From contig NZ_POVU01000007.1 in NCBI RefSeq assembly GCF_003261585.1, positions 124,001 to 188,000 on the forward strand: DNA of 64,000 bases, given 5' to 3'. The first letter of the stretch is position 1. Each line of letters starts with the position of its first letter. The notes beneath the pieces were generated by a model. That model worked only from the letters and a program-made list of their open reading frames with translations. It searched no databases and was not told the origin of the DNA. The DNA is from Acinetobacter sp. MB5 (lineage in GTDB: Bacteria > Pseudomonadota > Gammaproteobacteria > Pseudomonadales > Moraxellaceae). Of the stretch, positions 37,180 to 45,690 are shown one piece after another. Both the position numbers and the translations under genes were made by a program.

Positions 37180-38748
37180 TTATTCTATCTGAATGGCAGG
37201 GCATTCAATGCGGAAACACGTTCCGTCTTGTAGTTTGATATAACTTAATTTTGCCTGATTTGCTTCACAAAAACTACGAGAAAGGTAAAGTCCTAACCCT
37301 GTTCCATCAATTTCTGTTGTAAAAAATGGGCTAAACAGATTATGCACTCTGTTTGTGGCAATGCCAGTACCAAAATCAATCACATCCATGAATGCATAAT
37401 CATCTTGCTGGTAGGCATAGACGTGGATTTGTGGCTGATCAGGTGCATTGTGACGCAAGGCATTACGAATCAGGTTGGTCAGGACTTGACGAAGTTGTCC
37501 CTCATCAAATGAAATGAATACATCATCTCGAATTTCGAGGAGAATTTGGCTATGAACTTCATATAAATCCTCAATGATCAATTGGGGTAAAAAGTGTTTA
37601 AGTTGAATATCGATGGGTAAAGTCGCCTGATTGTGGGCCATGTTCAAGGTCGACTGAATAATATGATTAATTCTTTGTGTTTGTTTTTGAATCATTGCTG
37701 TGAGTAACTGCTGCTGTTCTGTATTGGCATCGGACAGTAGGCAGTTGGCTTGTACAATACTGGACAGAGGATTGCGAATTTCATGGGCAATGCTGGCAGA
37801 AAGTTGCCCTAATGCAGCGAGCTTGAGCTGTTGGACGTGCTGATTGATTTTCTGTGCATCTTGCATCACAAACAGGGTGAGTGTTTGCTGAGGTAACTCA
37901 AGTTTTTGTACGCGAATATGAATACTATAGCGTGATTGCATGGTTTCAAAAATAAAGCGTTCGCCCTGATTCGCAGAGTTTTGTTCTAGATATTGATATA
38001 AATCTGGTTGGATATCTTGTAAGGGAGCAGGGCGAAAGACCATCAGTGTTGGAATGCCAAGCAAAGTATAGGCAGCTGGATTGCTCAGAACAACCTGTTT
38101 ATTTTCATCAATCGCCAGATAGCCCATATCAATCTGCTCAAGAATATAACGATTAATATTCTGTAATTGTAGTAACTCTAATGATTGAGTGATGCTGATA
38201 TGTTCTAGTAACCGAAAGCGTTGAACTGCAAATTGCCCTGTTAAATAAACCACAAAAAATAAAAAGGCCAGTAAAACACTGTTGCCGATTCGGCTGAGAT
38301 TGGATGTGGCAAACCAGCTACCAAACAGCTGTAGATAGAATACTGCGATAATCGAGATGAGTACGATACCAAGCGCCTGACTTCGGCTAAGTAGCAGATT
38401 GGCAATGAAAATAGTAATAACAAATAATAGGCCAATATGCAGATTTGGGCCGCCTAATGCAAAAGTCAGACTGGAATAACAACCAACGTCAATCAAGCTA
38501 ATCAACAATAATTGACGAGACAGCGCAACAGGAAAAAGCTTTAAGGCAAGGAGTTGTAGTGTACCTAAAAAAGAATAGATCAGTAGCGTGAAAAAGTAGA
38601 TGCCAATATGTTCATAACTACTTGTAGATAAATGAAATGTGAGAAAAAATATCAGCATTAAACTGAAAGAAATAATCAGCCGATAAACGCCATACCACAT
38701 CCCAAGACGGTATAAAGTATTGGGATTGGATGTGGATAGCGCATTCAT
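37180..38748 (-). CDS. pilS: Sensor histidine kinase PilS
   Basis: The inner-membrane histidine kinase paired with PilR has 522 residues. Six hydrophobic helices occupy about residues 15-175, followed by a PAS domain (about 190-300, DMGYLAIDENKQVVLSNPAA), the HisKA motif SASIAHEIRNPLSS (His about 317) and the ATPase boxes NLIRNALRH, DFGTGI and GTGLGLYLS. In Pseudomonas PilS senses pilin level in the membrane. All kinase boxes are intact. Confidence 0.9.
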   Translation of the reverse strand: MNALSTSNPNTLYRLGMWYGVYRLIISFSLMLIFFLTFHLSTSSYEHIGIYFFTLLIYSFLGTLQLLALKLFPVALSRQLLLISLIDVGCYSSLTFALGGPNLHIGLLFVITIFIANLLLSRSQALGIVLISIIAVFYLQLFGSWFATSNLSRIGNSVLLAFLFFVVYLTGQFAVQRFRLLEHISITQSLELLQLQNINRYILEQIDMGYLAIDENKQVVLSNPAAYTLLGIPTLMVFRPAPLQDIQPDLYQYLEQNSANQGERFIFETMQSRYSIHIRVQKLELPQQTLTLFVMQDAQKINQHVQQLKLAALGQLSASIAHEIRNPLSSIVQANCLLSDANTEQQQLLTAMIQKQTQRINHIIQSTLNMAHNQATLPIDIQLKHFLPQLIIEDLYEVHSQILLEIRDDVFISFDEGQLRQVLTNLIRNALRHNAPDQPQIHVYAYQQDDYAFMDVIDFGTGIATNRVHNLFSPFFTTEIDGTGLGLYLSRSFCEANQAKLSYIKLQDGTCFRIECPAIQIE

Positions 38749-38761
38749 GCTAATACCCTAA

Positions 38762-39397
38762 TTAAGGTTTAATCAAACCATAGCGAATCGCTAAATGCGT
38801 CAGTTTGACGTCACTATCAATTTCAAGTTTCTCAAAAATTCGGTAGCGGTAGGTATTAACGGTTTTGACACTCACAAAGAGTTTATCTGCAATGGCTTGG
38901 GCGCTATGGCAATTTACAACCATCATAGCGACTTGCATCTCGCGTTCAGACAGTTGGTCAAAAGGTGATTTTTGTGTTTCTGATAAATAAGAGCTGGCCA
39001 GTTGTTCTGCAATATCGGCACTAAAATATTTTCCACCTTGCATCACTTTATTAATGGCACGCAGCATTTCCTGAATAGGAGCACCTTTGGTGATATAGCC
39101 TTTTGCACCTGCTTTTAGCAATAATGACGGATAAGGTTCTTCAGCCAAGCCACTCACCGCAATCACTTTGGTTTCTGGGGTAATCTGGAGCAAGCGTCGT
39201 GTAGTTTCAATGCCGCCAATACCTGGCATATTTACATCGAGCAGAACCACATTCGGGTGATGTTGGCGTGCAAGTGACAAAGCTTCCTCTCCTGATTCGG
39301 CCTGACCAATGACTTCAACATCCGCATGGTCTGCCAGCATACGACAAATCCCTGTGCGTACTAATTCATGATCATCCACAACTAAAACCGAAATCAC
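38762..39397 (-). CDS. gacA: LuxR-type response regulator, GacA/UvrY family
   Basis: This response regulator has a receiver (SVLVVDDHELVRTGI, phosphoacceptor in VVLLDVNMPGIGG) and a C-terminal LuxR helix-turn-helix (LSEREMQVAMMV, SVKTVNTYRYRIFEKL), 211 residues in all. It matches GacA, the partner of the GacS kinase, which controls small RNAs and virulence. GTG 39397 is chosen because GGGAGG precedes it by 8 bases. A further GTG at 39406 overlaps that site. It lies just upstream of pilS, on the same strand with a short gap, so pilS and pilR may be read through from it. Confidence 0.88.
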   Translation of the reverse strand: MISVLVVDDHELVRTGICRMLADHADVEVIGQAESGEEALSLARQHHPNVVLLDVNMPGIGGIETTRRLLQITPETKVIAVSGLAEEPYPSLLLKAGAKGYITKGAPIQEMLRAINKVMQGGKYFSADIAEQLASSYLSETQKSPFDQLSEREMQVAMMVVNCHSAQAIADKLFVSVKTVNTYRYRIFEKLEIDSDVKLTHLAIRYGLIKP

Positions 39398-39608
39398 GAG
39401 CAACACCTCCCAATCTAAATGATTTTTTTGTTACATAAAGCAAATTAAGCTTGCAATGAAACGACAAAATTAGCAATGCTATCCTAAAATATAACCTAAA
39501 AGTTGTGCACAATTACCAAACTTTAAAAAAGTACGTGTGTTGTGCAAATGTAAGGCATATTCGTGGTTATACGCAAATGTATCTTACTGGCCCTGAGTTG
39601 AGTGTAAT

Positions 39609-40622
39609 ATGGTGAAAAGTTTAAAAAAATCTATAGTACGTGCTGTAAGCATGTCTATGCTAATAGGGTTGAGTGCCAATAGTTTTGCTGAACTCATCGT
39701 GAACAATGGCTCTGGGGCGGTTTCCCAAGCAAAAGTAACTTGGTCAACTGATGAAGCACAACAGCTACTCAACCAAGATAGAAACAATGCTGAGGTTTCC
39801 CCGCGTGGAAGCGCCAGCGTAACCACGACACTACGTAGCACACCACGTGTTATTGATACAAGTTTTGCAAGTAGTAGTCCAAATGTTTCCGCAGGTTCGG
39901 CACTGGTGATGGATGCCCATACTGGTGAAGTACTGTATAGCAAAAACAGTAATATGTCGCGTCCGATCGCTTCAATTACAAAACTCATGACTGCTGTTGT
40001 GACGGCTGATGCACATTTAAACATGTCACAGGAAATCACATTACAGCAAAGTGATTTTGAAGGTCCGAAACGTGCAAGTTCAACGTTAAAGCCAGGCGAC
40101 AAGATGAATCGCGCAGAAGTGTTGCTTGTGGCGTTGATGAAGTCTGAAAATCCGGCTGCAGCTGCATTGGCACGTACTTATCCAGGTGGGAAACCTGCTT
40201 TTGTTGCGGCAATGAATGCAAAAGCACGCCAGTTGGGTATGAGTTCAACCCATTATTATGAATCGACAGGCCTTGATCCTCGCAATGTTTCTTCTGCTCG
40301 TGATTTAGGAATTTTAGTTGCTGAAGCGTCGCGCTACGGTGTGATTCGTCAGTTCTCTTCAACGCCACATTATGATTTTGATTTGGGTTATCGTGTACTT
40401 AAATCCAATAATACCAATGCTTTGGTACGTAATGGTGGTTGGAATATTAATTTGTCTAAAACAGGTTTTATTAATGAAGCAGGTCGTTGTGTTGTAATGC
40501 ACGCGACGATCAATTCACGCCCGACAGTTGTGGTATTGCTGGGCGAACCAACAACACAATCACGTAACAGTGATGCAACTAACTTGTTGACTTGGGTAAA
40601 CAATTTACCAAAACAAATCTAA
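39609..40622 (+). CDS. pbpG: D-alanyl-D-alanine endopeptidase (PBP7/8)
   Basis: This periplasmic low-molecular-weight penicillin-binding protein cuts peptidoglycan cross-links. The 337-residue precursor has a signal peptide ending near ANSFAE and a roughly 75-residue linker. The S11 peptidase domain has the three active motifs: SITK (SIASITKLMTAV), SEN in LMKSENPAAAALA, and KTG in NLSKTGFINEAG. The length and motifs match PbpG. In A. baumannii PBP7/8 supports serum survival (known from the literature, not from this sequence). Confidence 0.92.
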   Translation: MVKSLKKSIVRAVSMSMLIGLSANSFAELIVNNGSGAVSQAKVTWSTDEAQQLLNQDRNNAEVSPRGSASVTTTLRSTPRVIDTSFASSSPNVSAGSALVMDAHTGEVLYSKNSNMSRPIASITKLMTAVVTADAHLNMSQEITLQQSDFEGPKRASSTLKPGDKMNRAEVLLVALMKSENPAAAALARTYPGGKPAFVAAMNAKARQLGMSSTHYYESTGLDPRNVSSARDLGILVAEASRYGVIRQFSSTPHYDFDLGYRVLKSNNTNALVRNGGWNINLSKTGFINEAGRCVVMHATINSRPTVVVLLGEPTTQSRNSDATNLLTWVNNLPKQI

Positions 40623-40645
40623 GCTTTTAGATTTTATGACTTTTC

Positions 40646-40674
40646 AAAAGCTCTTCTCAGGAAGGGCTTTTTTA
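40646..40674 (+). terminator. Terminator after pbpG
   Basis: The stem AGCTCTTC/GAAGGGCT (one G-U pair) has a 4-base loop TCAG and a T run. Confidence 0.75.
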
Positions 40675-40786
40675 TATTCAAACTGAATCATCATTTGAGT
40701 CACTTTGGAAATGAAGCGGTTATAAAGTCAAAAACTTGTTGCTTTTCTGCCTTGAGCTAGTGAAGAAATGAAATGCTCAAAATAAA

Positions 40787-40812
40787 AAACCAGTTGCAAG
40801 CAACTGGTTTCT
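40787..40812 (-). terminator. Terminator after thrC
   Basis: The stem AAACCAGTTGC with complement (40787-40797 and 40800-40810) is flanked by an A run that reads as a T run on the minus strand. It ends the hom-thrC transcript. Confidence 0.8.
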
Positions 40813-40829
40813 TTACTTCAGCAAAATGC

Positions 40830-41969
40830 TTACATGTTTGAAAGAATTGAATCTTTCACTTGATCCATAGTGGCATCAATTGACAACATGACAGCATCAG
40901 CACATTGCTTGATTGCTGTATCTGGATCTTTCAAACCGTTACCAGTCACTGTACATACAATCACAGAACCTTCAGCAATTTTACCTGCTTTAATGTCGCG
41001 AATCGCACCGCCAATTGAAGCAGCAGAAGCAGGCTCAACAAACACGCCTTCATACATCGAAAGCAAACGTTGAGCTTCTAAGATTTCAGCATCTTGTAAT
41101 TCGTCGAACCAGCCTTTAGAGTCGCGTACAACCGCTTTGGCATGATTCCAGCTTTGTGGATTACCAATACGAATTGCTGTTGCAACAGTCTCAGGATTAG
41201 CAACAGGTGCACCACGAAGGAAAGGTGCAGCACCAGCAGCTTGATAACCTACCATGATTGGTAAGCCTTCTGGTTTAGGACCTGTAAACTGGTCAGTTTC
41301 AGCATCATAAATCACTTGTTCAAACTGGTCAGCAGGTTGGTTTGCAACAGCTTCGGTATAACCCATCCAGTGCGCAGTGATGTTACCTGCATTACCTACA
41401 GGTAAGCAGTGATAATCTGGTGCACGACCTAATGCCTCTACCACTTCATAAGCAATGGTTTTTTGACCTTGTAAACGGTACGGATTGATTGAGTTTACGA
41501 TCGTTACAGGTGCCTGATCAGCCACTTCTTTTACAAGGCGCATACCATCATCAAAGTTACCACGAATCTGCATGGTAATCGCACCGTACATCATGGCTTG
41601 TGCCATTTTACCCATTGCAATTTTGCCTTCAGGAATCAAAACGAATGCTTTGATGCCTGCGCGTGCAGCATAGGCCGCCGCAGCAGCTGAAGTGTTACCA
41701 GTAGATGCACAGATAATCGCTTTTGAACCTGCTTCAACTGCTTTGGTTACTGCCATGGTCATACCACGGTCTTTAAATGAACCTGTAGGGTTAAGACCTT
41801 CATATTTCACATAGATTTCAACATCTTTGCCAATAATACGTGGAATATTCTCCAGTTTAATGAGAGGGGTGTTACCTTCACCTAAAGAGATTGCACGTGT
41901 AGTTGCAGATACAGGTAAACGATCACGATAACGATCTACAAGACCAGTATAACGATTGGCATTCGACAT
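40830..41969 (-). CDS. thrC: Threonine synthase
   Basis: This PLP enzyme makes threonine from O-phosphohomoserine. The 379-residue sequence has the PLP-lysine motif NPTGSFKDRGMTMAV, ICASTGNTSAAAAAYAARAG, PVGNAGNITAHWMG and a C-terminal TVTGNGLKDPD. This short form is typical for Pseudomonas and Acinetobacter. It lies 57 bases after hom in the same direction and closes the operon xerD-dsbC-hom-thrC. Confidence 0.95.
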   Translation of the reverse strand: MSNANRYTGLVDRYRDRLPVSATTRAISLGEGNTPLIKLENIPRIIGKDVEIYVKYEGLNPTGSFKDRGMTMAVTKAVEAGSKAIICASTGNTSAAAAAYAARAGIKAFVLIPEGKIAMGKMAQAMMYGAITMQIRGNFDDGMRLVKEVADQAPVTIVNSINPYRLQGQKTIAYEVVEALGRAPDYHCLPVGNAGNITAHWMGYTEAVANQPADQFEQVIYDAETDQFTGPKPEGLPIMVGYQAAGAAPFLRGAPVANPETVATAIRIGNPQSWNHAKAVVRDSKGWFDELQDAEILEAQRLLSMYEGVFVEPASAASIGGAIRDIKAGKIAEGSVIVCTVTGNGLKDPDTAIKQCADAVMLSIDATMDQVKDSILSNM

Positions 41970-42026
41970 GATGATGTTCCAATGAGAAAAGAAGCATGTA
42001 GAGGGGAATGGTTCCCCTCGACCTGA

Positions 42027-43328
42027 TTAGTTATCCAGCGATTCTAAACGAATTCGCACGATTTCGCCATGAATGGCAGGCAGCGCTTGAATTTGAGCAA
42101 GCGCTTCATCCATTTTGGATTCCACGATCGGATCGGTCAGAATCACAATAGGAATAAGATCTTTGAGGCGAGATTGTTGCATGATGGCATCAATACTGAT
42201 TCCTGCGCGGCTCAGAATCGTGGTGATATCTGCAAGTACACCCGTTTGGTCTTCAGCATTGACGCGAATATAGTAACCCGTAGTCATTTCTTCACGGCTC
42301 AGGATTGGCATGTCAGCCAATGCTTCAAAGGCCAATTGAGGAATTGTGCCTGCGCCATCTTCAGTGTATGAAATGTCACGAACAATATCGATAATATCGG
42401 CAACAACTGCTGAAGCTGTTGGACCAGCACCAGCACCAGCACCGTAATACAATGTTGGGCCGACTGCATTCGCTTGAACAAGCACAGCATTTTTAACGCC
42501 GTTAACATTGGCAATTAATTCTTCAGATGGGATCAGAGTCGGGTGAACACGCAGTTCAATGCCTTTCTCTGCACGACGGGCAATACCTAAATGCTTGATA
42601 CGGAAGCCAAGTTCTTCAGCGTATTTTACATCTTGAGCTGTAATTTTGCTGATGCCTTCGGTATAGACCTTATTGAACTGTAATGGAATACCAAATGCAC
42701 AAGACGCTAAGATGGTGAGCTTGTGTGCAGCATCAATCCCTTCAACGTCGAAAGTTGGATCGGCTTCGGCATAACCTAATTCTTGTGCTTCTTTTAATAC
42801 GTCAGCAAAGGCACGACCTTTATCACGCATTTCAGTCAGAATGAAGTTGCCTGTACCGTTAATGATACCCGCGAGCCATTCAATTCGGTTTGCTGCCAAA
42901 CCTTCACGAATCACTTTGATAATTGGAATACCGCCTGCAACGGCTGCTTCATAGGCGATTTGTACAGCATTGTCTTCAGCTGCTTTGAAGAGCTCATTAC
43001 CATGTTCAGCAAGGAGTGCTTTGTTGGCAGTGACCACTTGTTTGCCATGTTTAATGGCTTCACTAATCACTTCATAAGCAGGGTGGATACCGCCCATGAC
43101 TTCAACCACAACATCAACATCGGGTTGGCGAACGATATCAAGTAAGTCAGCGCTTTGTTTAATTCCTTCCAAATTCAAATCAGGACGTGGACGACGGGTG
43201 CCAACGTGGGTAATTTGAATTTCTCGACCTGTGCGACGTTTAATTTCAGCGGCGTTTTCTTGTAATAGTTTAAGCGCACCACCACCTACGGTACCAAGAC
43301 CTAATATAGCCAGACGAACTGGTTTCAC
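42027..43328 (-). CDS. hom: Homoserine dehydrogenase
   Basis: This NAD(P)-dependent enzyme reduces aspartate semialdehyde to homoserine for threonine and methionine. The 433-residue protein has a Rossmann motif VRLAILGLGTVGGGAL, the catalytic domain with NGTGNFILTEM and AEADPTFDVEGIDAAHKL, and a C-terminal ACT domain (YYIRVNAEDQTGVLADIT) for feedback control. The start is GTG 43328, with TTGGAG six bases before it. An in-frame ATG at 43367 has no such site. Confidence 0.94.
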   Translation of the reverse strand: MKPVRLAILGLGTVGGGALKLLQENAAEIKRRTGREIQITHVGTRRPRPDLNLEGIKQSADLLDIVRQPDVDVVVEVMGGIHPAYEVISEAIKHGKQVVTANKALLAEHGNELFKAAEDNAVQIAYEAAVAGGIPIIKVIREGLAANRIEWLAGIINGTGNFILTEMRDKGRAFADVLKEAQELGYAEADPTFDVEGIDAAHKLTILASCAFGIPLQFNKVYTEGISKITAQDVKYAEELGFRIKHLGIARRAEKGIELRVHPTLIPSEELIANVNGVKNAVLVQANAVGPTLYYGAGAGAGPTASAVVADIIDIVRDISYTEDGAGTIPQLAFEALADMPILSREEMTTGYYIRVNAEDQTGVLADITTILSRAGISIDAIMQQSRLKDLIPIVILTDPIVESKMDEALAQIQALPAIHGEIVRIRLESLDN

Positions 43329-43426
43329 GTCACACTCCAAATATTTATTGCGATTGAGGTTGATCATAGCTAAAAAAATGCACAGACTCTAGGGTGAAGA
43401 TCACAATATCTTCACCTTATTACAGA

Positions 43427-44242
43427 TTATTGTGCTAAACGCTGCTCTAATTCATCTGGACTGAGATAGCCACCAAGATATAAGCCATCTTCAGAGTAGA
43501 TAGCTGGCGTGCCATTTACCCCAATTTTAAGTCCAAGCTGATATTGTGCTTTGACAGGGCTGTTACATTGCACAGCAGGGATTTGCTGACCTTGTGCTAC
43601 AGCATTAAATGCCGCTTTACGGTCACTATTACACCAGATTGCTTCCATTGCTGGGAAGAACTGGTCACCACGTGGCCATGCGATATAACGGACTTCAATC
43701 CCTTTTGCATTAATCTCAGCTAACTGTCCATGCAGTTTATGACAGTATGGACAGTTGGCATCGGTAAATACATAAATCACATGTTTGGTTGCCCCTTGGG
43801 CAGGGTAAATGATCAAATCTTTTGGATTCAGCGCTGCAAACAGCTTTTTGTTTTCAGTCGCTTGTAATGCTTGACCGACATTGTGCAGCTTACTGTCGCC
43901 TAAACGTAGTACATCACCTTGAATAATGTATTTACCATCGGCTGTGGCGTAGACGGATGGCATACCATCCAGATTGACCCAATACAGATTTGGAACTTCA
44001 GTTGCTTGAATGTCTACAATTTTGACATTAATGTTGGCCTTTTTAAGACCATCTTGCAAAGTATTGATTAAACGCTGTTTGGCATTGCGCTCTAAAATTG
44101 GAGAGGCTTGTCCTGTTGCTGGTGCAGTTGCGGTAAGAGAGTCTGTTTTTTGTTCGGTATTTTTATCTTTAGAACAAGCGCTGAGCATGCCCGCAGCCGC
44201 AAGTGTACAGGCCAGAAAAATTTTGGAACGGTGCAAGGACAT
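43427..44242 (-). CDS. dsbC: DsbC-type thiol:disulfide isomerase, predicted lipoprotein
   Basis: This is a periplasmic disulfide isomerase. The 271-residue precursor begins MSLHRSKIFLACTLAAAGMLSACSKD: the lipobox LSAC with a following Ser predicts lipidation at Cys23. A dimerisation domain (about 50-120) precedes the thioredoxin fold with active site CPYCHK, cis-proline GVNGTPAIY and a second Cys pair (WCNSD...VQCNS). E. coli DsbC is soluble, so membrane anchoring is a notable difference. It lies between xerD and hom, as in Pseudomonas. Confidence 0.9.
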   Translation of the reverse strand: MSLHRSKIFLACTLAAAGMLSACSKDKNTEQKTDSLTATAPATGQASPILERNAKQRLINTLQDGLKKANINVKIVDIQATEVPNLYWVNLDGMPSVYATADGKYIIQGDVLRLGDSKLHNVGQALQATENKKLFAALNPKDLIIYPAQGATKHVIYVFTDANCPYCHKLHGQLAEINAKGIEVRYIAWPRGDQFFPAMEAIWCNSDRKAAFNAVAQGQQIPAVQCNSPVKAQYQLGLKIGVNGTPAIYSEDGLYLGGYLSPDELEQRLAQ

Positions 44243-44357
44243 AAATAACCCTTTGACTGATCAATAAAAAGAAACAGTCGCTAGCATAACAAAAAATGTT
44301 CGATGCTTCGTGACTTTTCATTACCTTGTGTAATTAACCACTTTTAACCTGAAATGT

Positions 44358-45275
44358 CTAAGCGCGTGGATGATATTGCTGATGTAGTTGCTGCATGCGT
44401 ATTTGGGCAACATGGGTATAAATTTGCGTGGTAGAAAGGTCACTGTGCCCAAGTAGCATTTGTACCACACGCAAGTCCGCGCCATGATTGAGTAAATGTG
44501 TGGCGAATGCGTGGCGTAGCGTATGTGGTGAAATCTCAAAGTCGATATTGGCTTGCAAGGCATAGCGTTTGATGGCGTACCAAAAGTTTTGCCGACTCAT
44601 AATCCCACCTTGTTGGGTTAAAAAGACATAATCGCTGCTGGATTTGAGGAATTGTGGTCGAGAGTCCCTTAAGTAGTTTTCAAGCCATTCACAGGCAATT
44701 TGACCGAGTGGAACAAGACGTTCTTTATTGCCTTTACCCACAATACGGACATAGCCTTGTTTGAGGTTAAGCAACTCTAGGCGTAAATTGATCAGTTCGG
44801 AGACCCGTAATCCACAGGCATAAAGCACTTCCAGCATGGTTCGATCACGTAGACCTAATGCTGTTTCAGTATTTGGTGCATGAATGAGCGCTTCAACTTG
44901 GCTTTCGGATAAGTCCTTGGGGAGTGCACGTCCGAGTTTTGGCGTTTTATGGGTACTGAGAGGATTATCAGTACGTAACTGTTGTTCACGTAAAAATTTA
45001 AAGAAAGAACGCAAAGCGGAAAGAAAGCGTGCAATGGAACGGGGGCTTTTTCCTTGTTGAGTTAACGCAATCAATACATCGGTAATATCTTCACTCGACC
45101 AATCGAGCAACGGTTTTTCCTGATAATGACTGGCTTGAATCAGGTCGGACAAGTAGGCATTTCGGGTATGCGGGCTTACGGTTTGAGCAACCAGATAATC
45201 CCTATAACCTAATAAAAAATCTAAATTTTTTGGTATATTAATTGCCGTTGGAAGGCGCGGTTTTTTGTTGATCAT
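44358..45275 (-). CDS. xerD: Site-specific tyrosine recombinase XerD
   Basis: XerD acts with XerC at dif to resolve chromosome dimers. The 305-residue protein has an N-terminal SAM-like core-binding domain (DYLVAQTVSPHTRNAYLSDL) and a catalytic domain with ACGLRVSEL (Arg), the lysine loop GKGNKERLVPLG, HTLRHAFATHLL (His, Arg), LGHSDLSTTQIYTHV (His, Tyr). ATG 45275 is used; a long in-frame upstream extension is not conserved. It heads the dsbC-hom-thrC set and is divergent from feoA. Confidence 0.93.
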   Translation of the reverse strand: MINKKPRLPTAINIPKNLDFLLGYRDYLVAQTVSPHTRNAYLSDLIQASHYQEKPLLDWSSEDITDVLIALTQQGKSPRSIARFLSALRSFFKFLREQQLRTDNPLSTHKTPKLGRALPKDLSESQVEALIHAPNTETALGLRDRTMLEVLYACGLRVSELINLRLELLNLKQGYVRIVGKGNKERLVPLGQIACEWLENYLRDSRPQFLKSSSDYVFLTQQGGIMSRQNFWYAIKRYALQANIDFEISPHTLRHAFATHLLNHGADLRVVQMLLGHSDLSTTQIYTHVAQIRMQQLHQQYHPRA

Positions 45276-45374
45276 TGAAGAAAATAGAGATAAGAATGAA
45301 AGCTGCTTAATCAATCTAAAATAAAATTTTGTAAAAGTCGAATTGTAAAGCGAACCTAGATGCAAGTTGTGTAT

Positions 45375-45402
45375 GTAAATTATTCTCATTTATGTTTATA
45401 AT
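45375..45402 (+). promoter_or_regulatory. feo promoter with Fur-like box
   Basis: AAATTATTCTCATTTA at 45378-45393 resembles a Fur box and lies just upstream of a perfect TATAAT (45397-45402), 28 bases before the feoA start. Iron repression of a ferrous uptake operon is what one would expect. Confidence 0.6.
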
Positions 45403-45429
45403 GAGCGAAAAGTTTGTGAGTAGAACGCT

Positions 45430-45690
45430 GTGCGGTTATCAGAGCTAAAGGTAAAACAAGCCGCTGTCATTACCAAGGTCAATCGACAATCGGTTGATGA
45501 AGGCAAGGCGGATTTGGTAGCAAGTCGATTGGAAACTTTGGGATTTATTCCGGGGACTCCTGTAAAAGTCATGGCCAAAGGGGTCTTTGGTGGTGATCCA
45601 TTGCTGATACAAATTGGTTTTACCCGTTTTGCCTTGCGTAAAGCAGAAGCTCAGAAAATCGAAATTTCAGCGAATGGGGTTGGAGCATGA
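45430..45690 (+). CDS. feoA: Ferrous iron transport protein A
   Basis: FeoA is a small SH3-like cytosolic partner of FeoB. Its 86 residues begin at GTG 45430 (MRLSELKVKQAAVITKVN) and include the RLETLGFIPGTPVKVMAKG and DPLLIQIGFTRFALRKAEAQKI core. It overlaps feoB by 4 bases. Confidence 0.92.
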   Translation: MRLSELKVKQAAVITKVNRQSVDEGKADLVASRLETLGFIPGTPVKVMAKGVFGGDPLLIQIGFTRFALRKAEAQKIEISANGVGA

